64,000 nucleotides of DNA from Sphagnum compactum (taxonomy: Eukaryota > Bryophyta > Sphagnopsida > Sphagnales), in assembly GCA_965153455.1 (NCBI GenBank), contig OZ234493.1, positions 3,844,001 to 3,908,000 on the forward strand. Direction: 5' to 3'. This document shows, in pieces, positions 25,801-45,600 of the stretch. Below the pieces are notes generated by a model. It did not search any database and had not been told where the DNA came from. It worked only from the letters and a program-made list of their open reading frames with translations. How positions within the stretch are numbered: position 1 is the first letter of the stretch; each line of letters begins with the position of its first letter. Both the position numbers and the translations under genes were made by a program.

Positions 25801-28800
25801 AATCTTCAAAAGCACCCTCTGCATCTTTTATATCACGCCGGCCTACTTGCTGGGGTCGTTGCTGCAACATACCAGTTCCGAGCACTATGAGATGCAGTAA
25901 AAGAAATGGGCAGTAACCCTTGCCAGTTCTTTTCACATCAGTCCAGAAGGACAAATATGACCAAAGAGAAGCACTGTACCTTCCCTTCCTTTACAGCTCC
26001 TTTACCACGAATTGCAATTTTGGTGCCTGTCTCCTGCCAAAAAATGCACACGAATTATCTTCAGCTACACTACTGCATGTCTGCTTGCCTACTTCTGAAT
26101 CCATATATCTACTGGAGAAAAGGAAGGGTCATTCAGAACTGTAAAAGACTCTGTTTGGCATAAGTATCTGTAACCTCAGATGCATGATGATCTAATTCCT
26201 GGGTTTCTAGATGCTTACTGCCTCCATGCGTTTCTGAGTGTTTCCACGTGGCCCAAGTATGAGACCTATGAAGTTGTAGCCCGGATAGTCCTTCACCTGC
26301 ACACCCAATGGGATATATAACACCTCACATTCATAATGTTCATAATTCACATCCTGGTAAAACCCATTGAAAGACCAAAAGAGAATCTCTGCCACAACTG
26401 TTCATTGCTCACCGGAATGAAGAGCTTGGCTTCTTTGTAGACTGGTTTGTATCCTGCTGGTGGCTTGTAAGAAGGATTGAGTAGCATACATTCACCTGCG
26501 GTCTTCCATTCAATGTGAGAAAAATGGTACCATCATGATCTGTGACATGAACCACCAATTGTAATTTATGCCCAAATTATTTGAAACTGCTTTCAATGAG
26601 GAAATTTGAAAATTTGAGAGAGTATACCAATTGCCTCTCGCCTTTCTATCTCCATTTGTTCACGCCTTCTTCCCTGCAAGAATTCATGACCACGTTCTAC
26701 CCACAACTCAGCATACATACCCACTCTCCTCATACAAGTATAGGCACATAATGCATCCACAAGCTGTAAAGCACTGCCAAAAATTTCACAGGGTATTCGG
26801 AGCGCACCTTAAACATGTAAGATTCACTCAGCTACACTGAAGGGATCTTATGTTTTTAAGAACAAACATCTCATCCTGAAATGTTTGTCTGTACAAATCA
26901 ATCAGGGGAGGCAGTTGTTTTACGCTCCGTAAGGCCCTCAGACAATGGCATAACCAGAATGTGGGCACCGCCTTGGCTGCCGCCTTGGGCAGTACCCTTA
27001 TCCTGGTAACACCCTCGACCTCAGACCTTACCTACCACTTTCTAACACGGGCACCTGGAACTCTTGTGGTTCAAGATTATGACAATATACATGAAAGTCG
27101 TATCAACTAGCAGAGATAAGCCAGAACTGAGAAAGATCAATCTTGAATAGCTCAGACACACCTTTCCCCAATTGTAATTACCCAAGAGCAAATGGATTAT
27201 CCCAGAACAAAGTTGAATTGCCTGAGAGCAATGGACCAATTCTGACAAGCAGCTTGCAATCCTGAAAAGAACAGTGGAACTGACCTCCCGAGTGTTGATG
27301 CGCTGTCCATTGGAGTCGTAGATAGGAGGGGGTGATGGAGAGCGGGTAGCCTCATTAGTGTCAATTTCCAAATGCCCCATCTCCAGCTGAGCAGCAATCT
27401 GCTCGGCGCGAGTCTGCTCAAAATTCGTCCCACCAATAACAGGCATTTACTTCACTTTTAATGCCTTCACCTGGAATGGGAGCATGATCGTTCTTCCTTT
27501 TTCAGATTTGGTTAGACACCATGTACACCAGAAAGCAGTTTACATGCAATCACAAATGAGAGTATGAAATACAACTGCACTTCACATTGTTGAGCAAGTC
27601 ACATTGACAACAAAGTTTTCCTTAATTTGGTGCTAAGAGGAGTTTCAACCCTGTTGTATGTTACAGTAATTAACATGGTACTTTTCGTGTCAGTTTTTCC
27701 TATTTCAGCCTGTGTTTCAAGCAAATACAGGGTTCTAGCCCTGTGTTTGCTTGACTTTACGGATTTCTCTAATAACACAAAAAACCCACATTCCCTTTGC
27801 ACTCGGCAGATAACCTCTACAAAGAACTAAAGAAAAGAAAAATAGAGACTTCTGATCATCAGTAGTTTTTCCAATATTCTTTGATGATTGTGAAATAGCA
27901 TCGTCTCTTCAGCTCATAGCTGCCTGCCCTTTTGCAACAGGGCCAAAGTGGATGTCATGGATTCATGAAACAGCCACAACATTCATGAAGTCACATGCTT
28001 CCTGAGATCCAAGTAAAAGCTGATAAGATTCAAGGCCAGATATTTTTAATGCAAGTGTGAACTGAAATCTCAATGATATTGCAGAGAAAAACTCCACAAA
28101 AACACTGTGAAGCTCACTGTGTGTTAGTTCCTGCCAAGCTAAAACAAACATGAGAAGAACGAGCACAATCATAACCTTCTGAGTGTCAATCACAAAGTAT
28201 CAGATCATCATCTCTTCATCATGAATGGGTGGTGACTAGCTGCCATTGGTCCCCACTTACTTCATCAGCTCCTGAGAAAGCCTCAGAGGAATGAAACCTA
28301 GAGCCAAAGCAAGAGCAACCTTGCACTTGGATGCCTGGCAGAAGTCTCAATAATCTGAAGTCCTCTAGCTATTAGCAGAAGGCTAAGACTGTCATAGACT
28401 GCTTCCTGGCAATGGCCAGATCTCTGGCACACTCAGGTTTTCATCAAGTGTTGACATCAGCAATATGCCTTTTGCCATTACAATATACCCAAAGTGGTTC
28501 ACCTGTACACTAAAGAGAAAAAACCAAAAGCCTTTCACTGCTCCAGAAACCAAGCAAAACAGTTGATTAGACACACACATATGCACATGACAGAAACAAT
28601 GGTGAATGAGGAACATGGCAACTGAACCTGCAAAGCAAGGGCCCGACCACGCTTCACTATTGGATCGTCAGTCAAGTCCAGTCCCCACTTTGTTTTTCTT
28701 GATGTCTTTTTCCCTTGATCATTAGCAGTTGGCAACTCAGGTGTTGGGTCCCACTTGCTGACTACATTCCGGGTCACTGGGACCAGCGCACCAGAAAGTT

Positions 28801-29074
28801 TATTTTTAGGAATCACAAAGCTCACACCACCTTTCATTGTTGAGGCTCCAGGCTTTGCAGAGGAGGGTGCTATGCCTTCATGAGACAGAGAGCTGGCATT
28901 CGCTGCATCTGCATTACTAGCAGAGTGGGCTGCCATTAGAACAGCTGCAGTTCTCTGGGCTGTTGCCATGGCCTCTGCAAGAAACACAGAAGAATTTGGC
29001 ATACTTGGGTCTCCAGCAGCATGCACCCCAATTTTCCCTTCAGTCACCAGTCCATTGGCAGCTGCATTTGCCAT
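22872..29074 (-). CDS. SF1: Splicing factor 1 / branchpoint-bridging protein (KH + two zinc knuckles, no RRM)
   Basis: SF1/BBP binds the intron branchpoint with its KH-QUA2 region during early spliceosome assembly in the nucleus. Twelve exons, 5' to 3' on the minus strand: 29074-28628, 27413-27285 (5' edge uncertain), 26673-26628, 26495-26413, 26296-26219, 26033-25980, 25861-25718, 25467-25413, 25243-25143, 24932-24852, 24548-24413, 24307-22872; about 929 residues. The order is an Ala/Ser-rich N-terminus; the family motif [20 protein letters not shown] (about 173-192); a KH domain beginning [20 protein letters not shown] (about 239-258); [13 protein letters not shown]; then knuckles C355/C358/H363/C368 and C382/C385/H390/C395. 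[13 protein letters not shown] follows, then about 470 residues rich in Pro/Gly/Ser, ending with [12 protein letters not shown]. Arabidopsis SF1 has an RRM between knuckles and tail; none is seen here. An in-frame TAA at 27447-27449 limits exon 2 upstream. It is head to head with IMP1. Confidence 0.92.
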
Positions 29075-30049
29075 GGCTAGGAAGATATCACGTTGCCACT
29101 TGGCAGATGATTACTGAATCTGATGCATTCACAAACTGTAAATCACACCTGCCAAAAGACCAAGAAGCAGCAATCTGTGATCCCCATCAAAAGATAAAGG
29201 AGACCGAGATTAAGCATTCGTAGGCGGCACAAATTTTGACTGGCTTCCTAAATCTCATCATGTTCCTCTGAAAATATATGTGCAAAAAAAGAGCAAGAGA
29301 TACATACACTGAATTGTAGGAAAAAATTTACAAATTAAGCCACAATTGGAGAGGGAAAGAAACCAGAAAAAAAGAGATTAACATGAGGAACTAAATCCGC
29401 TACCTCTGAGAGGCAATTAGGGTTACTGACCTTTCTTTGCACACAAGGTGTGCAAGCCAGCCCCCAACTTGGGAATGAAGAGAAGGGCTCCAAGAGGGAA
29501 AGGAAAACAAAAAGGATGGACATAATCACAAGCATCTTACCTCCTTCACTGGTGGTGGATCTCTAGATGGGCTACACTACCCCATCTGCATGGATCATTG
29601 AGGGAGGAGGGCCTGAAATCCACACTGCCCAAAAAACTGCCAGTTCTGCCTGCCTCTCCCCTATCCAAGAATAAAACATAACTTGTAGCTTGAGTGCAAG
29701 GCATAAAACATCATCAATATCAATGCCATTCTGCTGCAGAAATCCTGTCAGAACTCAGAAACTCTCACATGTAGATGAACAAAGACCCTGATTCCTGTTA
29801 CCTGGATATTGCAGTGTAGAAATCAATTGACAAAAACAGATTTTTCTTGGGTTTGTTAACTTCCTTGAATGAGTTCCACAAAGTCCAAGCTCAAGAGTGT
29901 GCCTTGTTATCTCTCTTGTACATTTCAGGTAGTGTCTGTATGCAAAGCCACAGCCAAGTAGAAACACCCACTACTGCCTCTATGCAAAGAAAGCATCTTG
30001 TGTGGGGGGAGAGAGAGAAAACACACATCAGGAGGAAACAAAAACAAAC

Positions 30050-30090
<41 letters not shown>

Positions 30091-30415
30091 GAGGGAGGGA
30101 GAGAGAGATAATGGCAAAGCCATTCTTACTCAATCACAAGAACAATCCTCGCGAAGAGGAGGCTGTTGTGGACGCTCCCAATAACCCAAAAAGAAATTTT
30201 TTCCTCTTTGATTCAGAGATGCGAAAATTTGACTTCGTTTCTTGACGAAAGCTAACTGCTTGCTGCTGCACCTACCCGACAAGAAACAACCGCTTCTTCA
30301 TACCAAACCCTAAATCAAGGGCATCATCATCATCATCATCAGAAAAGCAAGGCCAGAAAGATCTTTATGTAGTAGTTTTTTGGATGGAATGGGATGGTGA
30401 ATTGGGGAAGAAGAC
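29075..30415. promoter_or_regulatory. Shared divergent 5' region of SF1 and IMP1, with a (GA)n tract
   Basis: The two start codons face away from each other across 1.34 kb. The stretch must hold both promoters and 5' UTRs, probably with 5' UTR introns. A GA run occupies about 30,052-30,086, followed by more purine-rich sequence to 30,110. GA/CT tracts are frequent in plant core promoters, but no TATA box can be assigned. Open frames here (for example 29,847-30,245) just read the GA tract. Confidence 0.5.
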
Positions 30416-32034
30416 ATGATGGCAGCAGCATGGAGGGCATTGCTTCGGGAAGCATGGGAGCGATCCGTGGTCTTCACACAGTTCATTTGCTTTCTCAATG
30501 TGTTCTCCAACCATGTTGCTGAAGTTCACCAGGTAAGTAGTAAGACCATATCATATCATATCATGGCTGCTGATGAGTCCTAGTCTTCTTCCTCATTGCT
30601 TCGCAGAAGATTCACAACATGCATGTAGTATGTATCCTGACATCTGTTGCTTTTGAGTCATTTCTGTTGTTTTTTGTGCAATGTTCATTCCAGTACAGAT
30701 AATCAAACCCATTCTGTTTAGTGGTTATAGCAGATGGCTCTAGCTTGTTGATGGTTGTGGGTGGGTTCTTCACAGTGGGTGTTGGAATCACTGAACCTGG
30801 GCAATTGCACTCCTTGGAGGGGAGAAGATTTAGCCAACATTGTTTTGACGGCTTACTTACTTGCCTCTTTTGTCTTCATCATCTTGGCATGGAGTGGAAG
30901 GATCTTAACCTAAATGTACTGGCAAAGATTGCATCTGCTGCAAGGGCTGCAAAAAAAACCTGAAATTTGTTCATACATTTTTGTAAACAAAATCTGGAAG
31001 TCCATATCTGAATTAGGGTATGTGTTTCCATGAGATCCACTCACCCTTCTGATATGGAAGCTGGGAACGAACAGATACATTGGAAGTTTGTAAGAACAAG
31101 AGGTCTGTCTCTGACAGTCTTGTGTCTGTATTTGTGTGCCAGTGCTTAGGGCCGAGCATGCTTCCAACATTCAATGTCTCAGGTGACATATTGCTGTTGG
31201 AGCACTTGTCATCCAAGTTTGAGAAAGTTAGGCCAGGAGATGTGGTCATGGCCCGCTCTCCTGTAAATCCAAACCTGGTTGTGTGCAAGCGAGTGCTTGG
31301 TTTGGAAGGTGATTGTGTCACTGTTCTTCCCACTTCCAGCAGAGGCCATGTTAAGCAAGTTGTGGTATGCATTTACCAAAGAACAATTTTTTGTTTTCTG
31401 AGTTAGTTCTCGTGTCTTCCATTCTTCTTCTTCTTGCTAGCTAGCTCTTTGTCATTATTTGTGTTTCACTGTCTATGAAGTCCGGCATTTTGGTGAATGG
31501 AAAAAAGAATTATAAACAATTTTCTTGGACATTATTGTAAAGGGTTTTTCATTCACTTCTTCCTGTATATGAGCCCGATGTTCAATGTGGTCAATGTTCT
31601 TTTAGATACATTCTTATATAACTCATGGTTTCTGTCATCATTGTCTCAGTGTTCTGATTTTTGTTGTGACCCTATGCCAGGTACCAAAGGGTCATGTGTG
31701 GTTGCAGGGTGACAATGCCTACAATTCCACTGACTCCAGGCATTATGGCGCTGTTCCCTACGCCCTCATTCAGGGCAAAGTCTTTTACAGAGTATGCTCA
31801 TCACTTATCTGTCCATTCATCTGCTTTCTGAGAAATGTTATCTGCAGAATGAATCCAAGACAATTGCAGAGGAACACCCCATGCGCACCTCATTGTTGTT
31901 TGTTGTTGAGTTTGTTATTTGGTGCACAGTGCCAACAGCATTCTGATGATCTATCCGTGTTCTTCATTTTGTTGTTGGCCAAGCAGATATGGCCACCAGA
32001 AGGTTGGGGCCCAGTGCTGAATCGGCAGCCGTAA
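30416..32034 (+). CDS. IMP1: Mitochondrial inner membrane protease subunit 1 (signal peptidase I family, S26)
   Basis: This is a Ser-Lys dyad peptidase that removes sorting signals from proteins delivered to the mitochondrial intermembrane space. Four exons: 30416-30532, 31143-31364, 31681-31791 and 31987-32034, phase 0 throughout, giving 165 residues as usual for the family. The N-terminus has a hydrophobic segment ([18 protein letters not shown]) that should anchor it. The catalytic Ser is Ser44 in GPSMLPT and the general base is Lys88 in [10 protein letters not shown]. The third family box follows as [20 protein letters not shown], then [14 protein letters not shown]. It ends [14 protein letters not shown]. 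The second Met (30419) is an equally possible start. IMP2 is less likely because the motif spacing and the GDN..NSTDSR..G.VP block match IMP1. Confidence 0.92.
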
Positions 32035-39791
<7,757 letters not shown>

Positions 39792-40903
39792 CCTGAGGTG
39801 CAGAGCAATGGTGGAAGAAGTGTATGCCGGGATTTTTGATGTTGCTCTCAATTGCAGAAGCTAGCACAATTTTTATGTAGTTACAACATTTGCTGCTTAT
39901 ATTGTATTCACGTTGTTCCTCTGAGGACATGGATATTAATTTGAATGGAATGTGTATGCCCTATAGTTTTTTCTGTTGTCGTGGCCAGGTGTTGGATGTT
40001 GTGGGAGACGAACATGTCGAAATATGAGAGCAGAGAAGTGTGGGATGTTTTGAGAATAGAACATTTTATCTTGACTAGATGAATCATGAAAGTATCTGTA
40101 AAGTGGTTGGAACTGGGGATGAGAACCCCTAGTTTCACCAAAAGAGGGTGCCAGGGAAAAGAGAGAAGGAAACCTGAACATAGTTTAAAATTGAAGATCA
40201 AGCTCTCTGTCACTGGAATTTGTGAGTTGACAAGATGTTGTCAAAAATGGAGTTTGGACCTGAGTTTTATTTTCCCCATTGATTTATAATAATAGAGTTG
40301 TCCGGAAAGTCACCCCCTCCCCTATGGCCTCCATTTTCACCCCCTATTCCCTCTTTCAGAGGTGTCTGCACAGTAAGGAAATTTTATTGAATATTTGAAA
40401 CGCAGCATCTGATGCACAAGGTTCGAGAGTAATTATAGTCGTTGTACAGGTAGGAGCAGTGAAAATATATGTATGTAGGAGCAATGGAGACGCTCAGGGA
40501 GAAGAAAGACAGGATGAAACTCAGTTAACCACCAAAATTGGTGGAAAATACTAGTTTGGGTCCCAGTTATTTCGTTTTGTAAACTTTTCATTAATTTTCA
40601 TTCCCAGTTACGTGTTTGATGCCCTATTATTCCGAAACCGGCTGTCCTCGCCCCCTAATCGCCGGACTTTACAGAAAACTTTAATATCTGCAATTATTTC
40701 AGGCATTACTGTATTGGGAAGATTATAAACCTTGAAACTTCTGCTTTCATGGATGAATAAAAACTCACCCTCATGTGGGTGACATCTGTACAATGAGATT
40801 GTCATTTATACAAATTATTTTAAAACCCACGAAATTCAAAATACTAAAATTATTCATGCCTTCAAGCAATTTGAAATATTACAAATAAACACCATTATTG
40901 ATG

Positions 40904-40939
<36 letters not shown>

Positions 40940-40975
40940 AAGAAGGCAAATGCCTTAATAATTGGCATTCAAGGG
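39792..40975. other. 3' flank of ARF and spacer, with a (GA)n tract
   Basis: The first 200-300 bases are likely ARF 3' UTR. The rest has no recognisable gene. A perfect GA dinucleotide run lies at about 40,907-40,934. The minus-strand frame at 40,608-40,805 has no known similarity. Confidence 0.5.
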
Positions 40976-40989
40976 AGTCATGGATTTGA

Positions 40990-41440
40990 CTTTACATTTA
41001 TTGAAGATAAATGGCACAAAAAGGTGATTATTAGATCAATTTGAGGTTGTATATAGTTGGATTTGTAAATTTCTTTTGATGTGAGAGGGTGGGACATGGA
41101 ATCTACATTTATTGAAGATAAATGGCACAAAAAGGTGATTATTAGATCAATTTGAGGTTGCATATAGTTTGGATTTGTAAATTTCTTTTGATGTGAGAGG
41201 GTGGGACATGGAATCTACATTTTTTGAAGATAAATGGCACAAAAAGGTGATTATTAGATCAATTTGAGGTTGTATATAGTTGGATTTGTAAATTTCTTTT
41301 GATGTCGGAGGGTGGGGACATGGAATCTACATTTTTTGAAGATAAATGGCACATGGCGATTAGATCTATTTGAGAGGTGTAATTGGATTTGTAAAGAAGA
41401 TTTCGATGTGGGAGGGTGGGGACATGGATATCTATCGTGC
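40990..41440. repeat. 111/112-bp tandem repeat, three good copies plus a diverged fourth
   Basis: The unit starts near acatttattgaagataaatgg and continues through a gtgattattagatcaatttg block to gatgtgagagggtgggacatgg. Equivalent positions are 40,997, about 41,108, 41,220 and 41,332. The first three copies are nearly identical, so the array is young. The fourth is shortened and diverged. Minus-strand frames across it are repeat translations. Confidence 0.88.
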
Positions 41441-42673
41441 TTGTGAACAAGAAGAGGATGTGTACAAGTAAAAAGTGGTCATCCTTTTTGACAAGTAATG
41501 AGGATCAACTTAGTCATCCTCGCAAGCGGATGGTGCTCAAGAAGGGGTACTTGTTCAATTTTCAAGTGATAGTAGCATCTTCGGCCATGGCAATATATAC
41601 GAATTCTTCTATGTACTCAATGCAAGTCAAAGGGTTTAAGGCCCAATAGCATCTTTGTTCACATGTGAATTCTATGTTCATATTTGATGCAAATTGAAGG
41701 GTTGAGGTTATTCTCCGGTTAATAAGGAGGGAGGGGCGTGTGGGGTAGGCCATGTAGTACGAGGATAAACGGATGTAATCGGCCTTGACTTGATGAAAAG
41801 CATTGCAAGTGGGATGGAAGTAAACCAACGAACGGTGCACATGAAAACCCAAAATTAATTTCATCACATGAATGATCTATGAACATCATCATACTTACAT
41901 CCATGATGAAGGGGGCAACCAAAAAAGTATTAGGTACCAAAAAACACTTTCTCAAATTATTTTAATTTTGAAGCTGCCCCAAATGGTACGGGTAGGAAAG
42001 TACTAATTTTGCAAGTAGCCAAAAATTTTAAAACTTTTCCTTTTTTTTTCTGCGAGTTTAATAGTTTAAAAAAATTACCCTGGCGAGTTTGTCCCCTCAT
42101 GTCAGGACCTGGAATGGAGGGCCGGATGTTGCCCGATCTAAGGGTCCGTAGGAGTCTATTGCCGCTGCTCTCATCCTCTCTCTCTCTCTTGTTTCTCTCT
42201 CTCTCTCTTTGAGCGCTCGCTCTCTCTCTCTCTCTCTCTCTCTTCGGCTTCCGTTTCCTTGTGGCGCTACTACGATTTCGTGATTCTTTCTCATATTTTG
42301 AGCTGGAGAAATTTCCAAATCTGTCGCACGAGAATCCATATCCCGCAATCGTGCTTTAGAATCCGGAATTATTTTTTTGGTGGTGTGGGCAAATATTCAG
42401 AAAATTCGTGGCGGTGGTGGTGGTGGTGGTGGGTCTTGTGTTGTTGTGTGGGACGACAGGATTGGTAGCGTTTTCCTTTTTTTCCTGGGAGTTGCAAAGT
42501 GCTTGCATGGGTGAAGGAGAAAGCGGAGCAGCAGAAGCGGGAGAAGAAATGGTGGGAAGCAGTGCGTTGGCTTTCGAAATTTAGCGGTTTTGGTGTGTTG
42601 GTTCTTGAGTCTTTCGGGAATCAGGTTTTGTTGGCTTTGTATGTGTGTGCGTGCGTGTGAAGACGTGCTGGCT
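41441..42673. promoter_or_regulatory. Spacer and probable promoter/5' UTR of lycopene cyclase
   Basis: No gene was found in 41,441-42,050. From about 42,080 the sequence becomes GC-richer and contains (TC)n at 42,176-42,243, interrupted by gagcgctcgc, and a (GGT)n tract near 42,411-42,433. These are typical of plant 5' UTR/promoter sequence. An upstream in-frame ATG lies at 42,590, 28 codons before the preferred start. Confidence 0.45.
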
Positions 42674-45600
42674 ATGGCAATGGGTATGGCGGAAGTGCAG
42701 TTTGCACTCTCTCTATCCGGTTCCTCGTCCTCAAGACACCTTGCATCGACTGAATTGTTTCCGAAGGATAAGAATTTGAGTGTCTCCTTTAAGTCTAGGA
42801 GGAATGTAGTAGGAGTAGTAGAAGGAGGAGGATGGAGAACAAGAAGAGGAACAGAAGCCACAGGAAGCAAAAGGAGGAGACTGGGGTTGATGGCTGTATG
42901 CAGAGCAAGTACATTGCTGGAACTGGTGCCGGAGTCCACAATCAAGAAGCTGAAGTACGACTTGCCCAGGTTTGATGTCATCAAAAGGAAGCCTGTAGAT
43001 TTGGTGATAGTGGGAGCGGGGCCTGCGGGACTTGCGGTGGCGAATCGAGTCTCGGCGGAGGGTTTGAGTGTTTGTTGTATTGATCCAGCTCCCCAGAGCG
43101 TGTGGCCCAACAACTATGGGGTGTGGGTGGATGAATTCGAGGCCATGGATTTGTTGGACTGCTTGGACTATACCTGGGGTAGTGCCGTTGTTTACCTCGA
43201 TGATACCACCAGCAAGCTGCTGGAAAGACCTTACGGCCGTGTCAATCGCACCAAGCTCAAGTCCAAAATGATTGAGGCTTGCATCTCTCACCGTGTTCAA
43301 TTCCATCAATCCAAGGTGGGGCCTGAGTTTCTGTTGCCACTGCTCTTTCCAGAGTTGCAAATTTGCTTGCTTGCTTGTTTGTATATGATGTGAGTCTCAC
43401 CAACAGCATCCATTCTACCCATCCAACTGTCATGAAGCCCTAACATGAAATCCTCAAAGAATTTGTGCCTTGAGAATGTTTCAGTCATGCTTGTTTGTTT
43501 GTATGCAATGTGAGTCTGACCACCAGCATCCATCCTACCATCAAACTGGCATGAAACCCTAATGAGAAATCTGCAAAGAATTTGTGCCTCAAGAATGTTC
43601 AATTCATGTTCAACACATTTCACAACAGGAAACTGCAATCAAAAGAAAACTTGTGCTCTGAGAATGATTGATTCATGTTTGGCAGATTTTTTGTTCTCTA
43701 ACAGAATTGCCAATCTATTTTTTCCTTGCAGGTTTTAAATGTGCAACATGATGCAGATCGTTCATATGTGTCATGTGATGATGGCACCTTGATTGAAGCG
43801 ACCACTGTTCTGGATGCAACAGGGTTTGCACGGCGGTTGGTGCAGTATGATAAACCATTCAACCCTGGATATCAGATTGCATACGGAATTGTGGCTGAGG
43901 TATGTCTACAAACTCCCACCTCATCCCTCTTGCTTTTGTTTGTTGCCACATGTAACCATTTCTAGCTCAGGTCTTTTGAAAGCATCAAAATTGCAAGTGT
44001 CAAGCTACTTTTGTCTCAATTCTTGCAGGTTGATGGCCATCCATTTGACCTTGACAAGATGTTGTTCATGGATTGGCGAGATTCACACCTGCGACCAGAT
44101 AAGGCTCTTATGGAAGGCAACTCAAAGCTCCCAACCTTCTTATATGCAATGCCATTTTCTGCCAATCGCATCTTCCTAGGTCCCTCTTCTCCTTCCCCCA
44201 CCCCCTTCCCTGACTCTATTGTCTTTTGCATTCCAGTCCTGCACTCTGTAGGATGGAATCGTGGGATACAGACTTTGCAGAAGATATAGTACAGTATGGG
44301 TTAATCCTCCTTGGTTGTTTTGTCTTTGAAGTAGACAAGAATCATGACTTGATTTATGAGGTGAGGTAGAGATTCTTTGCAGCATCTCTGTAGAATGGTG
44401 TTGATAATTTGAGGTCAATTGCATCACAGAGGAAACGTCACTGGTGGCAAGGCCAGGAGTGCCTATGGATGTGATCCAGAGACGCATGGAAGCTCGCCTT
44501 AATCACTTGGGTATCACTGTTCGAAGCATTGAAGAAGATGAGTATGTTTCTCCATCTTACCTATTCCTATGCATTTTCTGAACTGTTAAGGATGATGCAT
44601 TCAAACTGGAAGCTGGTTTCAGAATCAAACACTAACAAGGTACATCTGGGTGTTGGTGGGGGGAGGGCATGCTCATAACTCAGGAAATGTGTCATTCCAA
44701 TGGGTGGTGTATTGCCAGTGATTCCACAAAGGGTGCTAGGTATTGGTGGAACTGCTGGGATGGTCCATCCTTCTACTGGTATTTCCTTTTCTCATGTACA
44801 CATCAAGAAGTCAAATAATGTTCATGATCCTAGGAATGTGTTTTCTTCACATCCACTGAACATGGCTTGAAAGCAATTCAGTCTTCATGGCTTTTTTTCT
44901 TTCAGCTCTACAAAATGCAGGGCACTGATTGTTGATGTATCCTGCTATGCAGGCTACATGGTTGCAAGAACTTTAGCAGCAGCACCAATATTAGCAGATT
45001 CTTTGGTGAAGAGACTAGGAGGGTCATCCAGCCCTTATGTTTCTGGCAGCACTAGTGTATCAAGTGCAGAGGCATCATCAACAACCTTGCAAGGAGCAGA
45101 GGGGTCACTTGAGACAAATGCATCTCATCAGAAAGGGGATGAGCTTGCAGCAGGTGTGTGGGAAGACTTGTGGCCACTGGACCGACAGCAGCAGCGGGCT
45201 TTTTTCTGTTTTGGCATGCAAGTCCTATTGAAGGTGGGGAGTTTCATCCTGCTAAACTTGCAGACAATCAGTTTGTGCTAGGGTTAGGATCAGATTTTGC
45301 AGAGAAGAAGAGTCTGGATTCTTTGGAGACTTGTGTCCTGATCATAGCCAGATAATTTCTTTCTGCTATATAGTGGTGACCTTGTGGTGGTGATGGGCAC
45401 AGCTCAACTTGGCAGGGACAAGACGTTTTTTTGATGCTTTCTTTGACCTGGAACCCTATCATTGGCAAGGTTTCTTGTCCTCACGCCTTTATCTTATGGA
45501 GGTAACGCTTGACACAACTTCCAGGAAGCTGTTGTGTGAAATTTATGTTTTGTGCGCTTTAGGCTGCTTCAACGAGCTTCTACATGCTTATTCCAGTGAA

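Noticed and set aside
29847-30245. Plus-strand frame containing an (RE)n run
   Set aside because: The frame is opened by the (GA)n microsatellite in the 5' region between SF1 and IMP1.
42397-43113. Long minus-strand open frame (238 codons) opposite lycopene cyclase exon 1
   Set aside because: It is the complement of a confidently identified exon. Its product is low-complexity (Ser/Leu/Pro runs) and matches nothing.
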